Origin: Chenopodium formosanum
Taxonomy: Eukaryota > Streptophyta > Magnoliopsida > Caryophyllales > Amaranthaceae
DNA length: 64,000 nucleotides
NCBI GenBank assembly: GCA_024500155.1
Contig: CM044869.1
Span: forward strand, 53,461,898-53,525,897
Direction: 5' to 3'
The notes under the pieces were generated by a model. It searched no databases. It saw nothing but the letters and a program-made list of their open reading frames with translations, and was not told where the DNA came from. Below are positions 54,647 through 64,000 of the stretch, piece by piece (position 1 is the first letter of the stretch; the number at the start of each line of letters is the position of its first letter). Position numbers and translations under genes: made by a program.

Positions 54647-57600
54647 ATGGGGACAAAAGGAAACTCAGGAGACAATAAAGCCAGAAGCCCGTTATCAGTT
54701 TTCATTGTGTTTGGATTGTGTTGTTTTTTCTATCTATTGGGTTCATGGCAGCGCAGTGGCTTCGGTAAGGGTGATCGAATCGCGGTACAGATCACACAGC
54801 AGACAGACTGTAGTATCCTTACTGATCTAAGCTATGAAACACATCATGGAGGTGAACTTTTTAATGAAGTCAAGAAATTTAAACCATGTCCTGATCATTT
54901 CATCGATTACACACCCTGTCATGACCAGGCGCGAGCAATGACCTTTCCTCGAGAGAATTTGAACTATAGGGAGAGACATTGTCCTCCACAGGAGGAGAAA
55001 TTGGATTGTCTGATACCTGCACCTAAGGGGTATGTGACCCCCTTTGCTTGGCCCAAGAGTCGCGATTATGTACCTTATGCAAACGCGCCTTACAAGAGTT
55101 TGACAGTAGAGAAGGCGGTCCAGAACTGGATACAGTATGAGGGTAATTTGTTTAGGTTCCCCGGTGGAGGAACGCAGTTCCCTCAAGGTGCAGATGCTTA
55201 TATTAATGATTTAGCCTCTGTCATTCCTTTAGATAATGGGATGATTAGAACTGCTCTGGATACTGGCTGTGGGGTAAGTCTGATTCGTCTAATTAGATTT
55301 ATTTGGTGTAACCATATATTATACTCCCTCCGTTTTGTGTTAGTCTGTACTAGTACACTATAGATTAATATGGGACGGAGGGAGTTATGCAGAGTTATAA
55401 GCAATTTCGATGATTACATGTTTTATAAGAGTAATTGACAAAATTTTAGCTAGGTTGCAAGTTGGGGAGCATATTTGTTCAAGAAAAATGTTCTAGCTAT
55501 GTCAATTGCACCTAGAGACTCACGCGAGGCACAGGTTCAGTTTGCTCTAGAAAGAGGAGTTCCTGCTATTATTGGTGTTTTGGGAACTATAAAGCTCGCG
55601 TATCCCCCTAGATCATTCGATATGGCTCACTGCTCTAGGTGTTTGATTCCGTGGGGTGCAAATGGTAAGTGGATTTTGTCAATTGTTGTACTAACACTGA
55701 ATGTTACAAACCCGAATAAAGGCCTGAACCCCCAAGCTGCCAAAGAAAACAGAATGAATGAATTGTTGCTTAGTTTGTCTAATATTACAAGTTATTAAGG
55801 GAAGTGATATTATGTAGGTGGACTTTACATGATGGAAGTTGATAGAGTCCTTAGACCTGGGGGCTACTGGATACTCTCCGGTCCACCCATCAACTGGGAA
55901 AACAATCATGTAGCATGGCAGCGTCCCAAGGAGGAGCTTCAAGAAGAACAAAGGAAAATTGAAGAGATTGCTGAGCTTCTGTGCTGGGAGAAAAAATCTC
56001 AGAAAGGTGAAATTGCTATTTGGAGAAAAAGAGAAAATTGCAGGGAACGTGTTTCTCGTGCTACTATGTGTGATCCACAATACGGCACTGATGTCTGGTA
56101 GATTTCTATGCGTTCTGTTCTTCTCTGCTGTTTTGTTTGTAGATTTTTCAACAAAATGAACCTATAACAGACCACTAACTAGCTATGTTAATTGGACTTG
56201 TGTAGTCGTGTACTCGTGTCAGGCATAGATATGTCAAATGATTATACTCCATGTCATCTTGAGAGTGTTGAGGATGTGACATAAGTATTTGAAGTGAAAT
56301 GAAGAGTCCGAGTAAAATAGACCACCAGATATAACTCGCCCAACTATGAGTACATTTTTGCTCTACCTTTCAAATTGCATTACTTAGAATTGTTGTTTGG
56401 CTTGTGCATAACAGGTATAAGAAGATGGAGACATGCATAACTCAGTACCCTGAAACAAGTTCTCCTGATGAAGTTTCTGGCGGAGAATGGAAGCAATTTC
56501 CAGACAGACTTAATGCTATTCCCTACAGAATAGAGAGTGGTTCTGTTCCTGGAGTCACAGCTGTAACTTTTCAGGATGATATCAAACTTTGGTCAAAACA
56601 CGTCGATTACTATAAAAGGGTGAACAAACTGATTGATACAGGAAGGTACCGCAACATCATGGATATGAATGCTGGTTTAGGAAGTTTTGGTGCAGCACTT
56701 GATTCCCCTAGTTTGTGGGTTATGAATGTTTTGCCCACGATTGCTGAGAAGGATACTTTGGGTGTTGTTTATGAACGAGGTCTGATAGGAATATATCATG
56801 ACTGGTAAGCCTTATGTAAACTTCTGCTTTCTGTTAGGTCAGGACTTAGCTATGCCTGTGTGCAAATTTTGTGTCAATGATTTGGTTGCGCTGTTTCATG
56901 TCATCTTAGCTTACTATTCTTTCTTCCCACCAATTTCCATCAATGAACTGCTTGAGATTTTAATTTTTTTGTGTTAATAACTCGATAGTGTCCTTCTGTA
57001 TGTGTGTGCAGGTGTGAAGCCTTCTCTACATACCCCAGGACTTATGACCTGATACATGCAAACCGTCTTTTTAGCTTGTATAAGAATAAGTAAGAAACAT
57101 TTCATCATTCGTTCTTTTTGTTAAATCTTTTACAAATAAAGGTAGCCTGTCTTTATTGTGCGTTGTTAAAAATGTTCATGTCTAATAAAAAGCTATCTAA
57201 CAATCATTCAATTGGTTCTTATAGATTTTTTCAATTCCTCTGTTTAAGCCTGTGTTATTAGTCCACCATATTAGAACTGCAAAATGTAATCTGGATAGAC
57301 GGTATATATCTTATACAACTCTTAAAGCAAAATACACTCCAAGATGTGTTGCACCCCTTAGTGAGGTTTTAGGTCACAAACTAGGCCTATTGACTATTGA
57401 GTTTGCGCTATACAGCTAATGATCCTTCGGCTAACTCATGTAATTCATTGCTAAATCTGTTGTAAATCATTGCAGATGTAATGCAGAAGATATCCTACTA
57501 GAAATGGATCGCATCCTACGGCCTGAAGGGGCAGTGATATTCCGAGATGAAGTAGATGTACTTATGAAGGTGAAGAGAATAGCAGCCAGCATGAGATGGA

Positions 57601-57707
57601 ACACCAAAATGGTGGATCATGAAGATGGTCCTCTCCTCACCGAAAAGGTATTGTTTGTTGTCAAGCAATACTGGGTCGCCGGTGAAAACAATTCCACTTC
57701 TGTGTAA
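54647..57707 (+). CDS. probable pectin methyltransferase, PMT2/PMT14 type (six exons)
   Basis: Exons are 54647-55273, 55454-55664, 55818-56097, 56415-56804, 57012-57089 and 57476-57707, all GT-AG with consistent phases, giving 605 aa, the family length. A short cytosolic N-terminus precedes one membrane helix (SVFIVFGLCCFFYLLGSW, about 17-34): a type II Golgi protein. The methyltransferase domain has CIPAPKGY-like LIPAPKGYVTPFAWPKSRDY, FPGGGTQFPQGADAY, the SAM-binding ALDTGCGVASWGAY, CSRCLIPWGAN and VDRVLRPGGYW. The second half has NIMDMNAGLGSFGAAL, VYERGLIGIYHDWCEAFSTY and EMDRILRPEGAVIFRDEVD. From memory it matches Arabidopsis PMT2 and PMT14 (QUA2/TSD2 superfamily), thought to methylate pectin in the Golgi; activity is inferred. 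Intron 1 holds a 61-bp Stowaway MITE. Confidence 0.95.
55324..55384. mobile_element. 61-bp Stowaway MITE in the PMT intron 1
   Basis: The ends CTCCCTCCGT and ACGGAGGGAG are perfectly inverted, with TA on the left and TT on the right. This is the minimal form of the common Stowaway terminus. Confidence 0.82.
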
Positions 57708-60379
57708 CTGAAGTCTGTAAGTAGAAACAATTTTAGTACAGCTACTGATACTACTGGCCAGGCAACCACAATTTTCGAGTAATTTTTTGTTCAGTTGAGT
57801 ATGGATATCGAAGCAAGGTCCTCAATGTGCAGCAAGCCTTCCCACCATCTTTTTGTCGAGGTTTCTTGCACTCCTTGCAGATGCAGTGTACGCGTATCTG
57901 CAAGTGAGCGACTTTGCTTAGTGTTTTTCAGTTTTCTGATGTATACAGATGCCAAGCAGCTATGTTTTATCTGTTTTTGTCATCTAAGAAGTATATTGTA
58001 CGGAGTACTTTTTGTGATAGTTTTGTTTGTACTTTGTACTAATTTTATAAGTAGTGAGGGTTCTGTAGTTCCAAATTATTAATTTTCGGTCAATTATTTT
58101 GTTAAATACTTTCTTTAATTAAACATGATCTTAGGCTTCTTTTAGCCCTGTTTCACCAACTTTTGATCTAAACGTTACTCATTCGATGATCATGGCTGAT
58201 GATTGTGGTGCTATATCGTTCGAAAATCTAATGAAAGAAACACCCCAAAGCTTCTGATTACACTATATTTGAGCTTGATGATTAAAATTACAAGCCTCCT
58301 AAACTTTAATGGTCCATCAATTGCATCCTCATTTGATCCTATAGAACTTAGGGAAGGAAGCATCTAAATGTCATTATTGTTTACTACAAGTATTTCAAGA
58401 CATATATATCTTAAAAGCCAAAGAAAATAGACATGTAGATGTTGCACCATAACGTTTGTGTCAAACAAAAAACTCAAGGTTCAATATTAGACACGTAAAT
58501 TATTCTCAAACGACCAAACCTTTTGAGATAGACCTAAATGAAAAGATTCACATTAGACATGTTAAATATTTGACATGATCCATATAATACCGTGTAAGAT
58601 CTAATCTATAGTTAAGATAAGATGGATCTACAACATTTTTTAAAAAAATTTTACATATTAAAAGACAGTTAACCAATCAACAACTAAGATTATATGCTAT
58701 ATGTTGGCCACTTTATAATTTCAAACAGCAAATATTTTGTGGAAAAACAACTTCGATAAACTCTCAAAATCAATGTCATATTCGAGCGTCTCAATCACCC
58801 CATTTAAATTCCTTATTTATGGCGAACAAAGTCATTTACTTGTGAAAAAGGGACCCTATTTTTAGATATGAATGGCTAATATTCTACTTTTTTGCTAACC
58901 ACTTGTTATATAACCTATGATGTCCCCCCCTTGTCAAATTATATCTCCTGTTCAACAAGTGCATTAAATTATATTTTCTACTGTTATGAGTGTTATCATA
59001 ATAATAATGTTACTAAAGCATATATTATAATGTTAGTTAAATAGTGTTATTCTTTTTTTAGTATCTAAGTTTTCATCTTTCTTTTTTGCTATATCACAAA
59101 TGACTAGCTTCCTTTTAGTCATGAACTCTTTCTCTTTGTCACTAGCCTTGGACATGGTGGGTCGTTATATTATCCATTATATTTTCTGATAGGGAAACTT
59201 GTAAAGTTAGGAATAGCACATATAATCTATTATGTGTATAAGGACAGTTTGATCATGTGTTGTATACGTACCGTGTTCATATCTTGTGGCCTTTAACGTA
59301 ATGTTAGGAATAGCATAATTACAATATGCGTGTATAAGGAGTAAGGACAATTTAATCATGTTGGGAGTTAATATTCGAAACTTATGCAAAGTCATATGTG
59401 AGTCGCGATAAAAATAGAGAGTTTATTACTTTTTAGCTTAAGGGGTGACTCAAATTATTAAATTACTTTATAGCCTTATGAATTTGAGATTACCTAAATT
59501 CAATTACTAACCATGTCGATTCTAAAGTACTCATGTATATTATTTAAACCGCAATTTAACAATTGATTAATGATTTTAGACTAAAACAAGTTGACACATT
59601 GTGAATGAAAAATGTCAATAGTTTATCAAACCTCTAATCAAGACAATTATATATACATTCTTTCATGCATAATCAGTTCTTAGAAAGATTATAAATCCTA
59701 CCTAATACAACAACAGGATTTGATGATCTTGATCCTATACACAACACTTAATTATGTTCTTAATTGCTGTATATTTTTTTCCTGAAATGCACCTAGCTTT
59801 ATGTTCTACAAATGGTCTGAAAAGGTATTTTCAACACATTATTGACTAACTAAATCAAGAAAAATCAGAAATGAAACATAAAAAAGTCTAATAAAGTTGT
59901 GTACTTAGGTTTTTTTTTAAAACAGAGAAGTTGTGTATTTAGTTTAAAGAAAAGAACCAACCAAAAAACAGTGGAAAACAATTTTTAAAAAAGGATGCCA
60001 AAAAAAACATTATGTGTTAAAAAAAAAAAAAAAGGTTTGGTAGAGCAGCCATAGAAGATTGTGTCCTTTATGGGGGAAATTTTATAGTGAAAGACAAAGA
60101 TAGATCTTGGAGGCATTTCATCTGGAGGTAAGGAAAAAGGTTATAAACTGTCATTCAAGCTTCAAGCATATTGGCCCCACTTCTTTTATAACTTTACCAT
60201 CCATTTATTAATTTTACTTGTAATTATCTCTATTTATATACAACCCTTGCACTAAGTTATTGCTAAGGGCCTAACATACAACTTCATTTTGCTTTAAATT
60301 ATCTCATCACCTTCTCATCTTCACTCACAAAGTCTCAATTAAATTACTACACTTTCTTTTTTCATTTTTTTTTCTCTCT
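57708..60379. other. PMT 3' UTR and intergenic spacer
   Basis: Apart from the PMT 3' UTR (a further open frame at 57795-58082 lies in it and is not supported), I see no gene or clear element in this 2.7 kb of AT-rich DNA. The right end includes the PKS promoter. Confidence 0.5.
60231..60240 (+). promoter_or_regulatory. TATA box of the PKS gene
   Basis: CTCTATTTATATACAACC lies about 140 bp before the ATG, followed by a pyrimidine-rich leader (TTTCTTTTTTCATTTTTTTT, CTCTCT) typical of plant 5' UTRs. Confidence 0.5.
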
Positions 60380-61600
60380 ATGGCGACGGCGATTTTCTCA
60401 CCTAATTTCAAGGGTAACGAGGGTGGTGTAACCTACCCTCGAGATGTATCGTTCTCCTCGTACCTTGATACAGCCGAGAGGGACTTTGTAAGGAGTCTAG
60501 CGGAATCTATTAATAATAGTCCCTCTCCTGCTCGAGAAGTTTCCACCCCACGAGAAGTGATCGTGGGGAGGAACATTTCTCGAGCTCAAAGAAGTGGTGA
60601 ATCGGATGTTTTTGGAGCCGAGAGATACTTTAATAAAAATATTGATGATGATGAAAAAGGCGGTAGGAGTCATGTTGTTGTATCAAGAAAGGGTGGAGGT
60701 CGTGGTGGCGGGATCAATAGCCATATATATAGGCATCATAAAAGAGAGAAAAGAGATGTTTTGTTAGAAGGGACAAAATCATCGAGGAGTAATATGAGTA
60801 GTACTACTAGTCTTAAGTCACCAACTCCAAGTCTTAAATCCGAAGGAAGTTTTAACACCCAAATTGGGTTGTTATTGCCTAAAAAAATTTTCTCCGGTTT
60901 TCAATGTAAAGGGTCTTGTTTTGACAAGAAATCCGTTTATACTACAAACACTACTTCTCATCAAAAACCTCAATCTTCTCCCAAGTCATACCAAGGGAAT
61001 GAGAATGGGTATCGAAAAAGCCGGTCTTCTCATCATCATGAACACTTTGCATTCCCTATCATAGACACGGCTTCTTTTCTCTTAGATCAACCTAAGAAAA
61101 CAATAGATGTGTTTGGGATTCACCAACTAGGTAAGCAAGAAATCGAACACAACCTCGAAAGGAAGCTTTCAATCCTATCATGGGACGCGATCCCAAACTC
61201 CCCTACTACGACTCCATTCACAATTTCATTAGCGAAAAAAAAAACTAATCCTAGTGTAAGGACCGAAGATGATGAAGATGTGTGTAGTGATGCAAGCTCC
61301 GATCTTTTCGAGATTGGAAATCTTTCCGGTGTTCCCGGTAGTCAGACATCAACCCCTTACTATGCACCTAGTGAAAGGAGCATTGAGTGGAGCGTGGTTA
61401 CAGCTAGCGCGGCTGATAACTTCTCTTCCTTTTCAGACCACGACGATGATCACAAAAACACCATCCCTCGACAAAGAAGTCATAAGAACATCACCCTAGA
61501 GAGAAAAAAGGTGCAAAGAAACTCGAATTCCGGTGGAATGTTCCTAGGGTGTACGAGTCACAAAGCCGTCGATGTTGTAAGAAACTACCATCAACCATGA
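60380..61600 (+). CDS. phytochrome kinase substrate (PKS) family protein, PKS4-like
   Basis: An intronless 406-aa frame. Family blocks occur in order: PRDVSFSSYLD near residue 20, DVFGAERYFNK near residue 77, SDASSDLFEIGNLSG near residue 300, PYYAPSERSIEWSVVTASAA near 325, and the C-terminal GGMFLGCTSHKAVDVV with the conserved Cys and SHK. The rest is low-complexity, Ser-rich and probably disordered. PKS proteins are plasma-membrane-associated and link phototropin and phytochrome signals to phototropism, leaf flattening and hypocotyl growth. The PRDVSFSSYL start suggests PKS4, from memory. Asp/Lys/Ser tracts could be phosphorylation sites. The first ATG follows a pyrimidine leader and a TATA box. 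Confidence 0.9.
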   Translation: MATAIFSPNFKGNEGGVTYPRDVSFSSYLDTAERDFVRSLAESINNSPSPAREVSTPREVIVGRNISRAQRSGESDVFGAERYFNKNIDDDEKGGRSHVVVSRKGGGRGGGINSHIYRHHKREKRDVLLEGTKSSRSNMSSTTSLKSPTPSLKSEGSFNTQIGLLLPKKIFSGFQCKGSCFDKKSVYTTNTTSHQKPQSSPKSYQGNENGYRKSRSSHHHEHFAFPIIDTASFLLDQPKKTIDVFGIHQLGKQEIEHNLERKLSILSWDAIPNSPTTTPFTISLAKKKTNPSVRTEDDEDVCSDASSDLFEIGNLSGVPGSQTSTPYYAPSERSIEWSVVTASAADNFSSFSDHDDDHKNTIPRQRSHKNITLERKKVQRNSNSGGMFLGCTSHKAVDVVRNYHQP

Positions 61601-62118
61601 AATTGACATCGATTGTACAATATTGTTATTGGTGTATGCCAATCTTTAAAAAATGGTTACTTTAGTATGATTTTCGTACGTTTTTGTCAATGTATGGCAT
61701 TGTTAAACTATGATGATGATGATTAGTAGTACATTTTTTTTTTCTGTAGTGATATGGTAAGATAAGATATTGTTATTATTGAATTAGAGGTATGAAATCA
61801 TGTATTAGACCTACCAAAATTACTATGAGAATGATATATGATTATGGATTTCTAATATCTTTATGGCAATGATGAACAAGAGCTTTATTCTTTGCTTTCT
61901 TGTCAACCAAAATTAGAGCATTTCATGGGACAAAAAATGGGAACCCGGATTGTTATTTTCTTTCATAATTTTTTATAAAATTGATGGACCTATTATTCTA
62001 GATGCACATTTGCCTAACCACATTGCCACACCACATTGGTTCTTTGCCAAAATTGTTCTATTGGCTTTTTCTTGTGTTGTCACATTATTTTACCTATTAT
62101 TGTAATCATTTCTCACAC

Positions 62119-62120
<2 letters not shown>
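61601..62120. other. PKS 3' UTR and spacer
   Basis: 3' UTR-like AT-rich sequence; nothing else is recognised. Confidence 0.45.

Positions 62121-62169
<49 letters not shown>
62121..62169. repeat. (ATT)16 microsatellite
   Basis: An uninterrupted ATT repeat of about 49 bp, likely polymorphic in length. Confidence 0.95.
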
Positions 62170-62223
62170 GTCCTTTAATTTTGGTCGGCATAGGTGGGTG
62201 GAGGTGGAGAGTCCTTAAATCTT

Positions 62224-62427
62224 TTTTTTTCTTTATTTTTTTTTTTGGCAAGGAGAAGGGCTCTATCGAGTTGGAGCCTCTCACAGGTCCTACCGCGGGC
62301 TAGACAATTTGGAAGAGTGGGGGGAAGATAAGGGAATCCCACTCCTCCAAATTATCACTAGTGGGGATTAAACCCCCAACCTCATGGTTGGAAGGTGCTC
62401 TCTTTTCCACTAGACCAAGTTTGGCTT
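62224..62427 (-). mobile_element. tRNA-derived SINE with 21-bp target duplication
   Basis: On the minus strand the head reads TTGGTCTAGTGGAAAAGAGA (box A) and then GGTTGGGGGTTTAATCCCC (box B). The tail is A-rich (T-runs at 62224-62246 on the plus strand). Direct repeats GGTGGAGAGTCYTTAAATCT plus T flank it (62203-62223, 62428-62448) with one mismatch. It is not a functional tRNA gene. Confidence 0.88.
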
Positions 62428-62448
62428 GGTGGAGAGTCTTTAAATCTT

Positions 62449-63402
62449 AGTAGTACCATTTTGATCTATTAACTGTCACCAGCGTATTGCTAGTATAATA
62501 CGAAGTAATTTAAACTAGAAATATAACAACTACATGAGAGCGGAGGTACTGATGTAATATTTCATAATTAGACGACTAAGTTAGAAGAGTACGTTATGAA
62601 AATAGTTTGAAATATTCGTATGAATTATACAAAAATTGAGCAATTCCGTTTGCAAACAATAATTATGAAGGTGTTCGACACTTATTCCTTTACCAATTTT
62701 AAGTGGGGATAACCAGATAAGTGAGGGAAGGTAAGAGATGAGCCTTAATTAAATACAAGAGAAGGAATGAAGAGGGTGGGAGGATACAACTAAAGTACTA
62801 GTCATAATAGCTGCTAAAGAATGTCCCAAAAACGACCCACAATGCTATAGCAGCCAGATATATATTTAAGTATACTACAAACATATCTCAAAATCTCTTA
62901 TCTACTTCATATGTTATAATATACTCTTTATATTATGATTTTTAATATGAATGTATTGCGCTCTATTATACTCGTACTTACTAGTAGTATTCTTTACGAG
63001 TGTGCCTTGCTTTGAAAACCATGATACTATGATAGCAACTAAAATTGAGGGCGGCGCGGCTATTTATTTTACGTGTACTCTAATCACTGGTTGATTTCGA
63101 AAAAGACTGGTTCATGTGATGATCATAGATATATACTAGTATATATATATGGACCTTATTATAAACAAGTTCATAGAGTAATAAGTTGTTATAGTTACAG
63201 GTGAAAGTAATCAGAGTATGTATAGAAGTGGTGGAAGATAAGAATTCGGAAAGAGAGGTTACATTATATTGGTTATATATGGGCCATAGAGTTTGTTTTT
63301 TTTTTGGTGCAAATGGGCCATAGAGTTTGTAGTTGTACTACATTAGAGCTTCTATACTGAAGTAACAACAACTTCACCAGGCCGATTTCCCCCACCCCCT
63401 CT
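62449..63402. other. AT-rich non-coding stretch
   Basis: No gene or clear element is seen. Confidence 0.5.
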
Positions 63403-63845
63403 TAGGGTTGTACACCGGTCCAACCGGACCTGAATAGACCAGGACTTGAATTATTAATTTTTAAGGACCGGACCTGAATCAATAGGTCCGGTTTCGTTCT
63501 AGACCTGAAAAATCATGCTTGATCCGAGTTTGGACCTGAATAAACCTGATTATTGATTTTTTTTCTTTAAAAAAAATTTAAAAAATACTTTGTTTTTAGT
63601 TTATAAACCTGTTGTTTAGACCTATTTAGACCTGTTTGAACCTATTATGGACCTCTTCATCTTTATTAAATAAATAAAATAGCTTTACCAGTTTCAGGTC
63701 TAGACCTGAAAATTCTGAATTTTACCCGGATCGGACTAAAAACCCGAAATCATGGATTTTAAGGACCGAGATTGTATCTGAATTCACCGATCGTCAAGTC
63801 CGGTTCAGGTAGATTTTCATGTCCGGGCCAGTTTTTGTACACCTA
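63403..63845. mobile_element. hAT-like MITE (~443 bp)
   Basis: The ends TAGGGTTGTACACCGG and, inverted, TAGGTGTACAAAAACTGG resemble each other, and the flanks share ACCCC-CTCT (imperfect 8-bp duplication). Subterminal GGACCTGAAT / ATTCAGGTC-type repeats of opposite orientation fill it. Similar in design to 44966-45523 but a different family. Confidence 0.65.
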
Positions 63846-64000
63846 TACCCCTCTGATTTCCCCCACCCCTGAACATCACTGCAATCACCTTGTTGAAGCA
63901 AAAGGTCTCCATTAACTTCATATACTAAAATCTCTCCTAATCGATCTGCCAAACTTTCTCAACAATCACTCTCGCTATTCATCGCTGAATTCCCGACCTA
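63846..64000. other. window end, nothing recognised
   Basis: Short spacer; GATTTCCCCCACCCC at 63857-63871 repeats the left flank of the preceding MITE (63384-63398). Confidence 0.4.

Noticed and set aside
60864..61499. Alternative frames within the PKS gene
   Set aside because: They overlap the PKS frame, which carries the conserved family blocks.
62330..62425. Possible tRNA gene (A and B boxes on the minus strand)
   Set aside because: Poly-A tail and 21-bp target duplication show a SINE; no acceptor stem or anticodon arm could be assembled by eye.

Overview
The window is plant nuclear DNA. It is AT-rich, its genes have GT-AG introns, and its families (tau glutathione S-transferases, berberine-bridge-enzyme-like oxidases, a P-class PPR protein, CHX cation/H+ exchangers, a pectin-methyltransferase-like PMT, a phytochrome kinase substrate protein) are plant-specific or plant-expanded. 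Gene structures look eudicot. A Caryophyllales (beet/spinach-like) source is only a guess.

Layout. From 1.7 to 26.2 kb (+ strand) lies a tandem array of five tau-class GST loci plus one relic exon. Loci 1 (1748-3896), 2 (16970-18098) and 5 (25089-26144) look intact. Locus 3 (20728-21345) has lost most of exon 2, and locus 4 (22289-23238) carries a 1-base frameshift. The spaces between are packed with transposon debris: four solo LTRs, a Mutator-like element with a perfect 9-bp target duplication, LINE remnants, hAT-, Tourist- and Stowaway-like MITEs and a SINE. From 27.2 to 28.9 kb (- strand) there is an intronless BBE-like FAD oxidase, and a relic of the same family lies at 15 kb, split by a solo LTR. 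From 28.9 to 35.9 kb the DNA is gene-poor and repeat-bearing.

The right half is ordinary genic DNA: a PPR protein (-, 35.9-38.2 kb) divergent from a TRIP4/ASC-1 homologue (+, 39.9-42.6 kb, four exons); two tandem CHX exchangers (-, 45.7-48.6 and 50.2-53.5 kb), the second with an extra intron; a PMT2/PMT14-like Golgi methyltransferase (+, 54.6-57.7 kb, six exons); and an intronless PKS-family phototropism protein (+, 60.4-61.6 kb). The tail holds a clear SINE and an hAT-like MITE.

The genes do not form a pathway; apart from the tandem GST and CHX families they are independent neighbours. The most interesting points are a GC-AG intron shared by three GST paralogues (the only donor in that interval that keeps the reading frame), the different decay routes of the GST copies, a recent-looking intron gain in one CHX paralogue, the cluster of solo LTRs, and a perfect 31-bp inverted repeat in the BBE-PPR interval. 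I saw no convincing new multi-gene system. All splice sites were read by eye and lack transcript support.
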